Origin: Saccharomycopsis fibuligera x Saccharomycopsis cf. fibuligera
Taxonomy: Eukaryota > Ascomycota > Saccharomycetes > Ascoideales > Saccharomycopsidaceae
Direction: 5' to 3'
DNA length: 64,000 nucleotides
Assembly: GCA_001936135.1 (NCBI GenBank)
Contig: CP012812.1
Location: forward strand, 1 to 64,000
How positions within the stretch are numbered: the first letter of the stretch is position 1; the number at the start of each line of letters is the position of its first letter. Made by a program: the position numbers and the translations under genes. Below the pieces are notes generated by a model. The model had not been told where the DNA came from. It saw only the letters and a list, made by a program, of their open reading frames with translations, and searched no databases. Positions 28,517 to 38,647 of the stretch are shown piece by piece.

Positions 28517-30049
28517 TCAAATTCTTCCAGCACCAGCCAACTCCTCCCGTGAAAACACACTATCCTGCTCCTCTTCAAGCACTGCATTATCAAATACTCT
28601 GGAATACACCTTCTCAATATTCTGTGTCTTCAAATGGTAATTGTCAACTTTGATATCTTCTGGATTCTTCCACCTGAATAACTCGGTATACTCATTCTGT
28701 CTCCCCTCGATGCGGTCAACCACCAGCTTACCCAACACTGGCAAGAACTTGAATCCATGGGCTGAGCCTCCGGTAGCAACAATCAAGTTTTGCTTACCGG
28801 GGACAAAATCAATAACAAAGTCGCTGTTTATAGAATCAGTATACCAGAACAATTTACTCTTCAACTTGATATCTGGCACTGCTGCAATATCTGGCGCGAC
28901 TGCCAAGATAATATTCTTGGCTTCTTCAAGCACTGATTTCGGCAATCTTTCTGCTGGCACTGCTGATCTGTTAGTTTTTGGCACAGAGATATATGTATCA
29001 GTTTGACTATATCTTACTGGGTTGAGATATTTAGTTTGTCTGGTATTAATTTTTAAGATGCCTTCTTTTTTAGTTGGTGGGAAAAATGCAAACCCGCCAT
29101 CAAATCCATTATAGTTCATGTTACGATCGTTTTCGCTGCTAGTCGTTTTCCATTGAGTATGTGGATACTCAGAATACTTATCAATTAAATCTTGCCTTGA
29201 CTTGGGGATTTTCACATAGATAATATTTGCCAAGGATGCTTGAGTTCGGTGCTGCAAATCGGGCAAAAGCGAAGTTGTCCATGGTCCAGCTGCCAAAATG
29301 ATATAATTAGCAAAATGTTGATTTTCATCCAGAGTTTCAATACCTTTAACTGTGATACCGTCATCAGCATAAACCAAGGACTGAAACTCCCCCTTCTCCC
29401 CAAAATAAAATTTGACTCCATATTTGATCTCTAACATTAGTCTGACATAATAGCATGCTTTATCGGACTTGAGCATCCCCGTAGTAGAGTCTAATGTTCC
29501 AGTAATATGCTTTACCACTCCACGTTGCTTCAAATCATTAACAATAAATAACTTCCATGCCCAACCAGTAAGTTTAGCTCTTTGCAAGTCTTCAGCATTA
29601 GAAACATCATACTGAGTAGACCGCAATCCAAGAGTTTTAATACCTTCAAGGTTCTTGGCTTCCACTGGAGACAAGTGCTCAGTATCATTAATTCTTAACC
29701 CGCCAGTGTGTCTTAATATCTCAAGATCTTCTCCCTCATCAGCGAACCTCAACTTATTTTCTGCAGAAAACGATTTGATATCCAGGTTCCAATTTTCCCA
29801 ATGATCTAATGCCTCAAGCGCAAGTTTGGAGTACAATGTTTTGTTCTCATAATAAATGCGAAAGCATTTGTTAATGTCCCCCGAAGCAGAATCAGAACCT
29901 AAAAACGGATTGTATTTGGTTTTATCATAGTCAGTCCGGTCAAATATGGAGATATTGGTGTATCCTTGAAGTGCCAAGTTGTATGCCAGGGAAAGGCCAA
30001 AGACTCCAGCCCCAACAATGATAATCGGGAAATCTTTGCGAGACGTCAT
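28517..30049 (-). CDS. FAD-dependent amine/amino-acid oxidase, fructosyl-amino-acid/sarcosine oxidase family (510 aa)
   Basis: This is a flavoenzyme of the DAO fold. The N-terminal dinucleotide-binding motif is IIIVGAGVFGLS (G13, G15, G18), followed by the acidic residue of SIFDR. A second FAD/substrate block is YIILAAGPWT. The C-terminal block GGSAHGFKFLPVLGKLVVDRI is typical of fungal amadoriases, saccharopine/pipecolate oxidases and monomeric sarcosine oxidase. In that family a cysteine in a K-x-C-W-like motif usually binds FAD covalently. Here the aligned stretch near residue 400 reads KLFWYTD, with no cysteine. The C-terminus AGRI is at best a weak peroxisomal signal. It is divergent from a DAL5-type permease, which suggests uptake and oxidation of one nitrogen compound. 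The substrate is unknown. Confidence 0.8.
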   Translation of the reverse strand: MTSRKDFPIIIVGAGVFGLSLAYNLALQGYTNISIFDRTDYDKTKYNPFLGSDSASGDINKCFRIYYENKTLYSKLALEALDHWENWNLDIKSFSAENKLRFADEGEDLEILRHTGGLRINDTEHLSPVEAKNLEGIKTLGLRSTQYDVSNAEDLQRAKLTGWAWKLFIVNDLKQRGVVKHITGTLDSTTGMLKSDKACYYVRLMLEIKYGVKFYFGEKGEFQSLVYADDGITVKGIETLDENQHFANYIILAAGPWTTSLLPDLQHRTQASLANIIYVKIPKSRQDLIDKYSEYPHTQWKTTSSENDRNMNYNGFDGGFAFFPPTKKEGILKINTRQTKYLNPVRYSQTDTYISVPKTNRSAVPAERLPKSVLEEAKNIILAVAPDIAAVPDIKLKSKLFWYTDSINSDFVIDFVPGKQNLIVATGGSAHGFKFLPVLGKLVVDRIEGRQNEYTELFRWKNPEDIKVDNYHLKTQNIEKVYSRVFDNAVLEEEQDSVFSREELAGAGRI

Positions 30050-30206
30050 TCTTTTTTCAGCGGATAAATCAAAAAATAACCTGTTTGTATGTAAAGTACT
30101 TTATTCTCAGCTAAGCCAGGACATAAAGCAAGCTGCAGGGCCACCTATAGTGATTCCACTGTCTGCTTTCTGCTGTTTACTGCCAAAGGCTTAGGTTATA
30201 TAGAAT

Positions 30207-30223
30207 CGGATGCACCATGTCCG
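30207..30223. promoter_or_regulatory. CGG-N11-CCG zinc-cluster site in a divergent promoter
   Basis: CGG at 30207-30209 and CCG at 30221-30223 are separated by 11 bases. A smaller inverted repeat (GCACCA/TGGTGC, 30212-30229) overlaps it. This is the spacing used by Gal4-type Zn2Cys6 dimers. It lies between the oxidase start (30049) and the permease start (30633) and could control both genes. Chance occurrence of such a 6-base-specified site is possible. Confidence 0.4.
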
Positions 30224-30632
30224 TGGTGCCTATATGGTTCACAGTTGTGGATGTTGACTCAAAGAATAGACGCGGCGATGCAGTTGCACTGCTTATCAGT
30301 CTTGATGCTACCCCGAGCCACAATCGCACCATCGCAGCGCACAGTGTCCCAATTTTCTACACATCTGTTCAATAATACCCATCCTGCATCCTCTACAATA
30401 GTAGCCATATATGCACCCGTTGTGGCGGCCTCACTGGCACTTCTCGAGATTTAACATAATAGGAAATTAAATCCTCATGACTAGCATAATAAAAATTTTT
30501 CATTCATCCATGCTTATCGATCAAATTATTTAAATGAACTAGGTATCCTTTTTTATCCTTTTTTGGATAATTGTCACTTTCCTTTTATACGCTTTTTTCC
30601 AAACATCATAATCTTGATCACTATTCTCTAAT

Positions 30633-32249
30633 ATGAGCATATCGTCCAAGGAAAACGTGCACATCACCACCTCCACTGTCCCTAAACAGGGCTGGATCGA
30701 CAGATTGTTTGATAACAAAAAACATACTGAGATCCTGTCTGAATATGCTGATGTCACTTTAGCTTTTGTTCAAAAAAACGAAGGCCGTATCCCCGAGCTC
30801 ACTCGTGAGAAAGAACGCAAATTGTATCGCAAATTATTACTTACGGTGCTTCCGATCACTTTCTTGGTCAACGCTACTCTTTTCATTGACAAAGATGCCA
30901 TTGGTTATTCCTCGCTTTTGGGAGTTTTTGAAGATTTGCATATGGGCACTCCACAATATAATAATGTCTTGACGATTTTTGTGTGTGGTTATATTGCTGG
31001 TTCATTACCTTCACATTTACTTTTCCAAAGAATCCCAATGTCCAAATATATTACCATCGCTACTGCTTGTTGGTCCTTGCTATGTTTTTGCATGTTAGCA
31101 TCCAAATCATTCAGTGGGTTTGCTGCTATTAGATTTTTCCTTGGGTTTGTCGAGGCTGGGGTTACTCCAGCTATTCAACACACTTTAGCAATGTTTTTCA
31201 CTTTGGAAGAACAAGCTATTGTTAATCCAATCTTTTGGATTAGTTGTTTGGGTGTTGGTGTACCAATGGGGTTTGTATCATATGGGCTCCAATATACCAC
31301 AGCTTGGAGACCATGGAAATGGTACTATTTGTTAATCGGTATTTTGTCTGCTTTAGTTTCTTTGTTTTGCTATTTTTACTATCCTGATAATCCAGCAAAT
31401 TATAAGGTCTTTACTGAGGAAGAAAGATTCCATATCATTGACAGAATTAAAAAGAAGTCCAACTCATCAATTGAAGAAAAAAGATTTAAAAAATATCAAG
31501 CCATTGAAGCTCTCAGGGACCCTGTGTCTTGGTGTTTCTTTTTCTTTGCACTTTTCCTCATGTTTGAAAACTCGGTCACTTATCAAGCATCCATCATTTA
31601 TACTCAGCTCGGCTATAAGCATTTGTTGACCACTTTGCTTATGGTAGTGATGACAGGAGTGGCCACAGTTAGTGCAATTCTTGGTTCTTTAGCATTACAC
31701 AAATGGCGTTCGCAATCATGTTTGGTGGGTGCTGCATTCATTGTACCTTCACTCCTTGGTGGGTTATTGGCGATTTGTGCTCCATGGTCCAAAAAATATG
31801 CAATCATTGCTGGTGTCTATTTGACAAGAACAACAGGCACAACCTATATTATTGGCCTTTCGTTATCTCAAGCAAGTGCTGCTGGGTATACTAAAAGAAT
31901 TATGAGAACTTTAATGTTTACTATTGGATATTGTTGTGCTAATTTAATTTCTCCACAATTATTTTTGGATAAAGATAAGCCAAGATATAAAACCGCCTGG
32001 GCTTGTATGATTGTATTTTCATGGATTTTGGCTCCAACTATGCTTCTTGTAATTAGATTTGTGTTGGCTAACCGTAACAAAAAAAGAATTGCTCTTTGGA
32101 AAAAAGACAAACTTGAAGGAAATACGGAAAGAGAATACGGCTATATTGATCATGTTGATGAATCAGGAGTAATCTCTAAGGAGAAAGTTCCAGTTTCGAT
32201 GCTTGACATTACTGATTTGGAAAATGAGCGGTTTATTTATCCTTTGTAA
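30633..32249 (+). CDS. Major facilitator permease, DAL5 / anion:cation symporter family (538 aa)
   Basis: This plasma-membrane proton symporter of the fungal allantoate/nicotinate/pantothenate family has about 12 hydrophobic segments. Family marks include a long cytosolic N-terminus, FLVNATLFIDKDAIGYSSLLG entering the first membrane segment, LLFQRIPMSKYI, RFFLGFVEAGVTPA, and WRPWKWYYLLIG before the central loop. The central loop has YYPDNPANYKVFTEEER, and TRTTGTTYIIG follows in the second half. The length is normal. Which substrate it carries is not shown. Its shared upstream region with a flavin oxidase suggests an amino-acid- or amine-like nitrogen source. Confidence 0.88.
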   Translation: MSISSKENVHITTSTVPKQGWIDRLFDNKKHTEILSEYADVTLAFVQKNEGRIPELTREKERKLYRKLLLTVLPITFLVNATLFIDKDAIGYSSLLGVFEDLHMGTPQYNNVLTIFVCGYIAGSLPSHLLFQRIPMSKYITIATACWSLLCFCMLASKSFSGFAAIRFFLGFVEAGVTPAIQHTLAMFFTLEEQAIVNPIFWISCLGVGVPMGFVSYGLQYTTAWRPWKWYYLLIGILSALVSLFCYFYYPDNPANYKVFTEEERFHIIDRIKKKSNSSIEEKRFKKYQAIEALRDPVSWCFFFFALFLMFENSVTYQASIIYTQLGYKHLLTTLLMVVMTGVATVSAILGSLALHKWRSQSCLVGAAFIVPSLLGGLLAICAPWSKKYAIIAGVYLTRTTGTTYIIGLSLSQASAAGYTKRIMRTLMFTIGYCCANLISPQLFLDKDKPRYKTAWACMIVFSWILAPTMLLVIRFVLANRNKKRIALWKKDKLEGNTEREYGYIDHVDESGVISKEKVPVSMLDITDLENERFIYPL

Positions 32250-33082
32250 AGGTATTTATTGCTTTTACTTTCTAGATGCTTTTGGCTTGTTTTTTTTCTT
32301 CTTTTGGATTTAATAATTTGTATTCCTATATGAATCAAATTGAAACTTTTGTTTGTTAACTCTATTTTATGTTCCTTGGGGCCTCAGGACAGACTGTAGT
32401 TGTAGCAAAGTAACTAAATATAATGGTAGCACAAACCAAGAATGTTCTTCACCTATTGGAATTGATGCCATTATATGCTCCGAAAGCCAAAAATGGTGGT
32501 TACTGTCTCTTTTGTGGTCTGCTTTGGTTTAATTTGGGTCTATTCCTGTTGCGGAATCTAAAGCACGGGCTACTTTGTCAACAGTACAGCCGCGGTAAAG
32601 AAAATCTTAAGTCGAAAAGTCGTTTAGCTAGCGCAGAACCTGATACGTTCTCAACGAATAAAATTAGATACCGCTCGGCAACTTAACCCAAGCGCATAGC
32701 GATCATAGTTCTTAGACATTTGTATTAGCAGCTAACCGCTGTTGTAATTTATTCTTTGTTTTAACTCAATTTTTTTTTTTTTTCAGTGCACCCTACTTCC
32801 ACCACTCATAATAGTGTAATGTGCCACCAACGTCCGACATTTTCTGTATTTGTATCTTTACTCCGCTATTATATGCATATAAGTCCGCAGCCAAACCAAA
32901 TTAGGAAACTAGTGCGACAAAAGTTTGAGCAGTAGATTATAATTAGCTGCATCTTTGATGACTTTGAACGTGAATACATAAACAGAATGATTGCCTGCCA
33001 TTCCCAATAGATAATTTTTTAGAAGTTTTTTTTTCTTTTGTTTTCTTTCATCAAGTATTCATTACAACTCTAACTCGCAAAC
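32250..33082. other. Intergenic between two MFS transporter genes
   Basis: These 833 bp hold the 3' flank of the DAL5-type gene and the promoter of the DHA2-type gene. T-runs lie near 32768-32783 and 33019-33050. An 87-codon frame (32423-32686) has no recognisable domain and no family resemblance, so I do not call it. Confidence 0.45.
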
Positions 33083-34711
33083 ATGAATTCGAATTCTATT
33101 TTTCAATGGATTGTTGCCAGTAGAAGTTCAATACCTAGCAAATACCGCAATCCTAAAATTGTCTATTTTTTACTCCTACTTTCATTATGTGTCGATAAAC
33201 TCAACGTCACTGGTGCTATCACTTCATATTTCTCTTTAGCTGAAAAATCTAACGCCAGTGCGTCGACAGTTACTTGGGTGCTTTCTGGATATTCATTAAC
33301 CCTTGGTGCTTTTATTATTGTGTTTGGTAAAGTTGCGGATACTGTGGGAGTTCACATTGTTTTTGTTTTGGGAACTGCTCTTATGGCAATTTTTTCTCTT
33401 TTAGCGGCGGTTGTGAATAACATTATTGCGGTGATTGTTTTCAGAGCATTTCAAGGAATAGCTGGCGCAGCGTTGGTGCCAAGTGGATTTGCATTAACAG
33501 CTAATTATTTCCAAGGGTCTGCTAGACTAGTAGCTTTGAAGCTACTCTCAATTGTTTTGATGGCTAGCTATGGCATTGGGGTGATTTTTGGTGGTGCATT
33601 TTCGGAGACCAATGTTGGCTACAAGGGGTTTTTCTACCTCACTTTTTCATTATCTGCTTTGAGTTCCATCTTGCTTTATTTTATTATCATCCCAGTAGAG
33701 AGAACTGAAGCCCATAAAGCGATGAAGATAAAAAATTTGGATTTCTTGGGAGTGGTTCTTTTGATCGCGGGGCTATTGTTGATAATTCTTGGGTTTACCG
33801 AGGCTTCCAAAAGCTGGAAGTCGCCAAAAGTATATGTCTGCATTCCAGTGGGGTTTGCGTTGGTATTGGTTATGGTGCTTTTTGAAAATGTTTACATTAG
33901 AATTTATCAAAAGAGGAAGGAGGCCCAGCACAAAGTGAATGGGAAAGAAAGAACTGCTGAGAAAATTTTAGGTAATGGCAAAAGCAACTGGAAACTTGAC
34001 ATGATGTTGCTTTTCCCTTATGAGCTCTTTCATATTGCTAACTTTGGACAGTTGTTTTTGGGAATATTATTTATCAATGCAACTTTTATTGCAGTTCAAA
34101 CCTCGTTGATTGAATATTACGAATACGTCAACAGAGAGTCACCAATCCTTGCTTCAGTGAAAGTGCTTCCAGTTTCTGTTGGGCTCATACTCGGTGCATT
34201 GTCGTTCAATCCGAAAGTAGAGAAAAAATTGGGAGTTAAGGGAACATTGATAATTGCAGCGCTACTTTGCTTAGGCGGGACCATTTGGGTAACTAGACTT
34301 GATTATAACATTACCAACAGTTTTTGGAAATTTGAATTTGTGAGCCAGTTGCTAATTGGGTACGGCTTGAATTTGTTCTTCATTGTTTTTGTTCATGGAT
34401 TAATGGCACAGACACCATTGCATTTACAAGGAGTTGTATCTGCAGTATTTCAAGCTGTTAGTCAAGTGGCAGCTAGTCTCTCCACTGCGGTTCTGTCCAG
34501 TATCATTGGTAGCTTGGATATTGATGATGAAATAAATGATTCCAAACATGAATTGGCTTCAAGGTTCAGAAATGCCTTGTACTTTGCAATGGCGCTTAGT
34601 GCTGGTTTTTTGGTTTGTATGCTATTGTTGAAAGAGCCAAAGAAATTACAACCAAAGGATAGTGATACGGAAGCTGGTACTGACGATAATAAGACTGAAA
34701 ATAAAGGATAG
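33083..34711 (+). CDS. Major facilitator, DHA2 drug/ion:H+ antiporter family, ATR1-like (542 aa)
   Basis: This is a 14-segment proton antiporter of the plasma membrane, related to yeast Atr1 and YOR378W. The DHA2 marks are STVTWVLSGYSLTLGAFI in the first segments, motif A as GKVADTVGVHIVFVLG, RAFQGIAGAALVPSGFAL (antiporter region), and GIGVIFGGAFSE (motif C-like). The extra central pair of segments lies around residues 220-275. A charged loop (about 275-305) separates the halves. The C-terminal tail is acidic and basic mixed. Possible functions are drug, boron or ammonium export; sequence cannot choose. It follows another MFS gene in the same direction but belongs to a different family. Confidence 0.87.
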   Translation: MNSNSIFQWIVASRSSIPSKYRNPKIVYFLLLLSLCVDKLNVTGAITSYFSLAEKSNASASTVTWVLSGYSLTLGAFIIVFGKVADTVGVHIVFVLGTALMAIFSLLAAVVNNIIAVIVFRAFQGIAGAALVPSGFALTANYFQGSARLVALKLLSIVLMASYGIGVIFGGAFSETNVGYKGFFYLTFSLSALSSILLYFIIIPVERTEAHKAMKIKNLDFLGVVLLIAGLLLIILGFTEASKSWKSPKVYVCIPVGFALVLVMVLFENVYIRIYQKRKEAQHKVNGKERTAEKILGNGKSNWKLDMMLLFPYELFHIANFGQLFLGILFINATFIAVQTSLIEYYEYVNRESPILASVKVLPVSVGLILGALSFNPKVEKKLGVKGTLIIAALLCLGGTIWVTRLDYNITNSFWKFEFVSQLLIGYGLNLFFIVFVHGLMAQTPLHLQGVVSAVFQAVSQVAASLSTAVLSSIIGSLDIDDEINDSKHELASRFRNALYFAMALSAGFLVCMLLLKEPKKLQPKDSDTEAGTDDNKTENKG

Positions 34712-35209
34712 GTTGCAAATACATAGCTGGAGGGCAAATAGTCGGCTAATGTGAAAGTTTCTATAAGCGCTACTCTCTGTAAATAATGCCTAGTGTTCTA
34801 ATATCTCTGTTTTTAAATGCATGTTGGGTAGTCCGCAGAATGACTCTCACTAATTTATTTATAATCTTACATATACTGCATTAGTAATACATAGAGTATA
34901 TTAGCTGACTAATTTTATTCTTTAAGCAAAATAAAACTTTCCGCCTTCGCCGCTCCGTCAGTGCCGGCTCACCGGCGCCTGGGTGTATCCTCCACATACG
35001 GAAAATATAACCCGGCCGCGAGTCGGGCGGGCAATAGATCAACATGCCCAAGGCTTCCCAACCAGTGCGCTATTATTTGTTTTTCGTGGCTGGCGGTGTG
35101 CGGTGCGTGTAGTGGAAAATGTATTTAAATTTGTTTGTTTTCTTAAGAAATTTGGAAATTTCATTTCGAGCTTCAAATTCAATTTTTATTTTTTTTTTTG
35201 TTTTTTATT

Positions 35210-35240
<31 letters not shown>

Positions 35241-35470
35241 TTATTTTTTTTCTAGACGCGTAGCGCTCCGGTCTTTCAAGCAACGACTCTCCACGTCCTC
35301 TCGGCCTTTACTTCAATCCATTCATCCATCTGGTTACGCGCCTTTTTGGCCCCCATTTCTGTTTAATCGACTGGTTAATTAATTCACATAGCACCCAGTG
35401 TTCCATTCTGTTCGTCTGTTTATTCGCACACTTTCACGCTTTCACATTTTCACATTTTCACGCTTTTTCC
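34712..35470. other. Intergenic: BDF1 promoter and leader with an ATTTT microsatellite
   Basis: A GC-rich patch (34944-34985) is followed by T/A-rich DNA. The region includes a TTTTA simple repeat at 35205-35252 that ends at TCTAG, then a C/T-rich leader with repeated TTTCAC before the BDF1 start. No separate gene is seen. Confidence 0.5.
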
Positions 35471-37909
35471 ATGATGGTAGCACAAGACTCATCCACTACA
35501 ACCACGGACGCTTCAGCCACAGGCGCGGTCAAGCACGACAGAGACGAGTCCGAAGAGGAAGTGGCAAAGGAATCAACTGAAGTAAAGAAACCAAAGCTAG
35601 ATGAGTCAAAGGAAGAAGAAAAACAGGAAGAAAAGAAGGAAGACAAGCAGCCTCAGGAACTGCCACATGCTGCTGGCGAAGGAGACTCTAAGCTGGCTGA
35701 TAGTGAACAAGATAGTGGCAAGCAAATTGATACATATGTTCAGAAGGATGCAAATGACACTAAAGACGCGTCTGCATCCGATGATAGTAAACAGTTCGAA
35801 AAAGATCAATTACAGCCACTGTCTCAAGGTGATAAAGACGAAAAGGATGAGAAAGATAAGAAAGCTAATGGAAATGAAAAACCTGAACAGCATGAAATAC
35901 AAGATCAGCAACAAGATCAACAAAAAGATTCATCGATAAACAAAGACAGCAGCACAGAACAACTAGAACAGCAACAAGGAAAACTTGAAGCTGAGACCAA
36001 TATCAACGACCCTGATTTTAATGAACTAAAACAGGACACAGAAAAGGATACTACAGTAAAAGTTAACCCCGATGGAACTATTGACACTTCAAGAATGGTG
36101 CCTGCCCCGAAACCAGAAATTAAAATAGAAGAAAATGTTGAAAATGCTCTCCCAGTACACCAGAAACAGTACCTTTTAAAATCCCTCAAGTCTATCAAAA
36201 GATTAAAAGATGCTGCACCTTTTTTACAACCAGTAGACACCATCAAACTTCAAATTCCATTTTACTACAATTTTATCCCCAAGCCAATGGATTTATCTTT
36301 AATTGAGAAAAAGTTGAACTCTAACAGTTACAAAATTCCTCAGGATGTTCATGACGACTTCAACTTGATGATAAATAATTGTATTAAATTCAATGGAGAC
36401 AAATCTGGAATTGCTAGAATGGGCAAAAATATCCAAGCCAGCTTTGAAAAATTACTTCTCAATGTTCCTCAAAGGCATTTGAACACCGCATCAGAAACTG
36501 ATGGAAGACATAAGAGAAAACAGAGTCTGGTGGTAGCTGGTAATGGGGTACCAAAAATTAGAAGAGACAATAGTTCTGGTAGACCAAAAAGGGAAATACA
36601 TCCCCCAAAACCAAAAGACATGCCATATGATATTAGACCAAGAAACAAGAAATTGCTAACGGATCTCCGATTTGCTGGTCAAGTATTGAAAGAATTAACA
36701 TCCAAAAAACATGAAAGTTATAGTTATCCATTCATGGAACCAGTTGATCCAGTGGCATTGGATTGTCCTACATATTTTGACTATGTCAAGAATCCAATGG
36801 ACTTATCAACCATACAAAATAAATTACAAAATAATCAGTATAATGCTTTAGAAGAATTTCATGATGATGTTAAGCTTGTTTTCCACAATTGTTACATTTT
36901 CAACCCCGAAGGTTCTCCGGTAAATGTAATGGGCCATAAACTAGAAGCGGTGTTTGATAAAAAATATCAAGAAAAACCAGTGCATGCTCCAGCTCCACCT
37001 CCTGCATCAGCAGGAAAAAATAGTCAAGGCGGTAATGGTGATGGTGATAATGATGATGATGAAGAGGAAGAAGACGAAGAAGTTGATGAAAGTGAAATTG
37101 TTGATATTGAGCAATCCATTATGAATAATCAAGCCATTCAATTTTTGGAAGCACAGATAGAAAGAATGAAGGAAGACTTGGAGAAAATGAAAAGGGAAGA
37201 ATACGAAAAGGCTAAAAAGAGAGCAATAAAACAAAAGAAAAAGAAGAATACTCAAAAAAAGAAAAGTGCTGCTGCTGCTAATAAGAGACGTAAGTCGGCT
37301 GCTGCTGCAAGTGCTGGTGCTGGTGCTGATCAGGATAATGATGATCAAATAGAATTAACATTTGATATGAAGAAGGAATTGAGTGAAAAAATTGCTGACT
37401 TGAGTGAAAAGAAATTACAGCATGTAATGAAGATTATTAATGAATCGGTACCTGATTTGCAAAAAGATGGCGAAGATGAGATCGAACTTGATATGGATAT
37501 GTTAGATGATGCCACGTTATTAAAATTATACAATTATGTTGTTTCCAAAAATTCGCTTTTGACTATAAAGAAGGGTAAAGGTGGTGGCCGCGGCGGTGGT
37601 CGTGGCGGTACCGGCGGTGCCGGTGGCGCTAGTCGCAATGGCAGCGCTAATAGCGCTAATGGTAGCAATGGAAATGGTAGCGGTGGTAAAGGTGGCGGCA
37701 AGAGAAAACCAGCCAATAGAAAAACCAATGATCGTGATGAGAAAATAGACATGTTGAAACAAAGATTGGAAGAGTATGATAAAGAAAATGCTAACTTTGT
37801 TAATAATAACAATGGAAATAATGGAACCAATAATTTGGCTAATAACAGTGATAGTAGTGATGATGACGACGATGATGATGACGAAAGTGAAAGTTCTGAA
37901 GAGGAGTAA
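35471..37909 (+). CDS. BDF1: Bromodomain factor 1, BET family (812 aa)
   Basis: This nuclear reader of acetylated histone H4 is associated with TFIID and SWR1 in yeast. After an acidic, Gln-rich N-terminus come two bromodomains. The first spans about 228-335 (PFYYNFIPKPMDLSLIEKKL, NNCIKFNGD with the acetyl-lysine Asn). The second spans about 387-500 (CPTYFDYVKNPMDLSTIQNK, HNCYIFNPEGSPV). A coiled basic segment follows at about 550-610, then the NET/ET domain at about 627-690 (LTFDMKKELSEKIADL). After that come Gly/Asn-rich DNA-encoded low complexity and a Ser/Asp/Glu tail, the usual BET layout. The length is greater than the 686 residues of S. cerevisiae because of the linkers. Either of the two leading Met codons could be used. 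Confidence 0.95.
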   Translation: MMVAQDSSTTTTDASATGAVKHDRDESEEEVAKESTEVKKPKLDESKEEEKQEEKKEDKQPQELPHAAGEGDSKLADSEQDSGKQIDTYVQKDANDTKDASASDDSKQFEKDQLQPLSQGDKDEKDEKDKKANGNEKPEQHEIQDQQQDQQKDSSINKDSSTEQLEQQQGKLEAETNINDPDFNELKQDTEKDTTVKVNPDGTIDTSRMVPAPKPEIKIEENVENALPVHQKQYLLKSLKSIKRLKDAAPFLQPVDTIKLQIPFYYNFIPKPMDLSLIEKKLNSNSYKIPQDVHDDFNLMINNCIKFNGDKSGIARMGKNIQASFEKLLLNVPQRHLNTASETDGRHKRKQSLVVAGNGVPKIRRDNSSGRPKREIHPPKPKDMPYDIRPRNKKLLTDLRFAGQVLKELTSKKHESYSYPFMEPVDPVALDCPTYFDYVKNPMDLSTIQNKLQNNQYNALEEFHDDVKLVFHNCYIFNPEGSPVNVMGHKLEAVFDKKYQEKPVHAPAPPPASAGKNSQGGNGDGDNDDDEEEEDEEVDESEIVDIEQSIMNNQAIQFLEAQIERMKEDLEKMKREEYEKAKKRAIKQKKKKNTQKKKSAAAANKRRKSAAAASAGAGADQDNDDQIELTFDMKKELSEKIADLSEKKLQHVMKIINESVPDLQKDGEDEIELDMDMLDDATLLKLYNYVVSKNSLLTIKKGKGGGRGGGRGGTGGAGGASRNGSANSANGSNGNGSGGKGGGKRKPANRKTNDRDEKIDMLKQRLEEYDKENANFVNNNNGNNGTNNLANNSDSSDDDDDDDDESESSEEE

Positions 37910-38647
37910 GTGAATTATTGGAATTTGTACTTTTTTATTTTTACTTATTTTTTTAATATTTTTTTTTTCTATGTTATTATTTTCCAGTCTGTTTGATTTT
38001 CTTTTTGTTGTATTTTTCTTTTGACTTTTCGATTTTGCCTATATTTTTTTTTCCATCTTTTGAATTGTTTATTTTGTATACTAAAAGTGACACTTTATTT
38101 ACTCTTTAATTGTTTTTTTCCTGTTCTTTTGAAAGTAGCTCATACTGCTCTCCCTGGGTTACTCGAGATAATAATTTTCTCTGACAGATTCTCTTTCTAG
38201 TTGTCCAAATTTTTCTTTTTAGTTTCATTTTTTTTTTTTATACTCGTTTGGGCAAAAAAAAAACCACTGTAAATAGGATCACTTTACTGTTAAATAAATA
38301 CTATTTGTACAATAATGTTGAATCTGGTTAAGAGATACATATAGTAACTAAATATGTTTACACCCAGCAAATATTGTTTGAGACAATTGCATCTTAATGA
38401 CGCTATATTCCAACAAAAATAAAAAAAAAAAATAAAAAAAAAAAATAAATTAAAAGGAGAACGAAAAATAGAAAAACATGAAATAAGAATGAAAAAATTA
38501 TATAAATACACTATTTGTCCGCAGCAGTGATCCATTTAATATCTAAAGTATCAAGCAAGAAAAAAAAATAAAAAAAAAGTAAAAAATAAATAAAGAGAGG
38601 GAGAACTATAAAACATAAAAACATACAACAGTTAACAATGTTAATAA
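37910..38647. other. Intergenic between convergent BDF1 and NOT5
   Basis: These 738 bp of AT-rich 3' flanks contain many A- and T-runs (for example 38236-38263 and 38417-38447). I see no gene, RNA or repeat family. Confidence 0.5.

Noticed and set aside
32423-32686. 87-codon + strand frame between the two transporter genes
   Set aside because: No domain, no repeat of composition seen in real genes here, and it sits in a normal 3'/5' flank; evidence insufficient.
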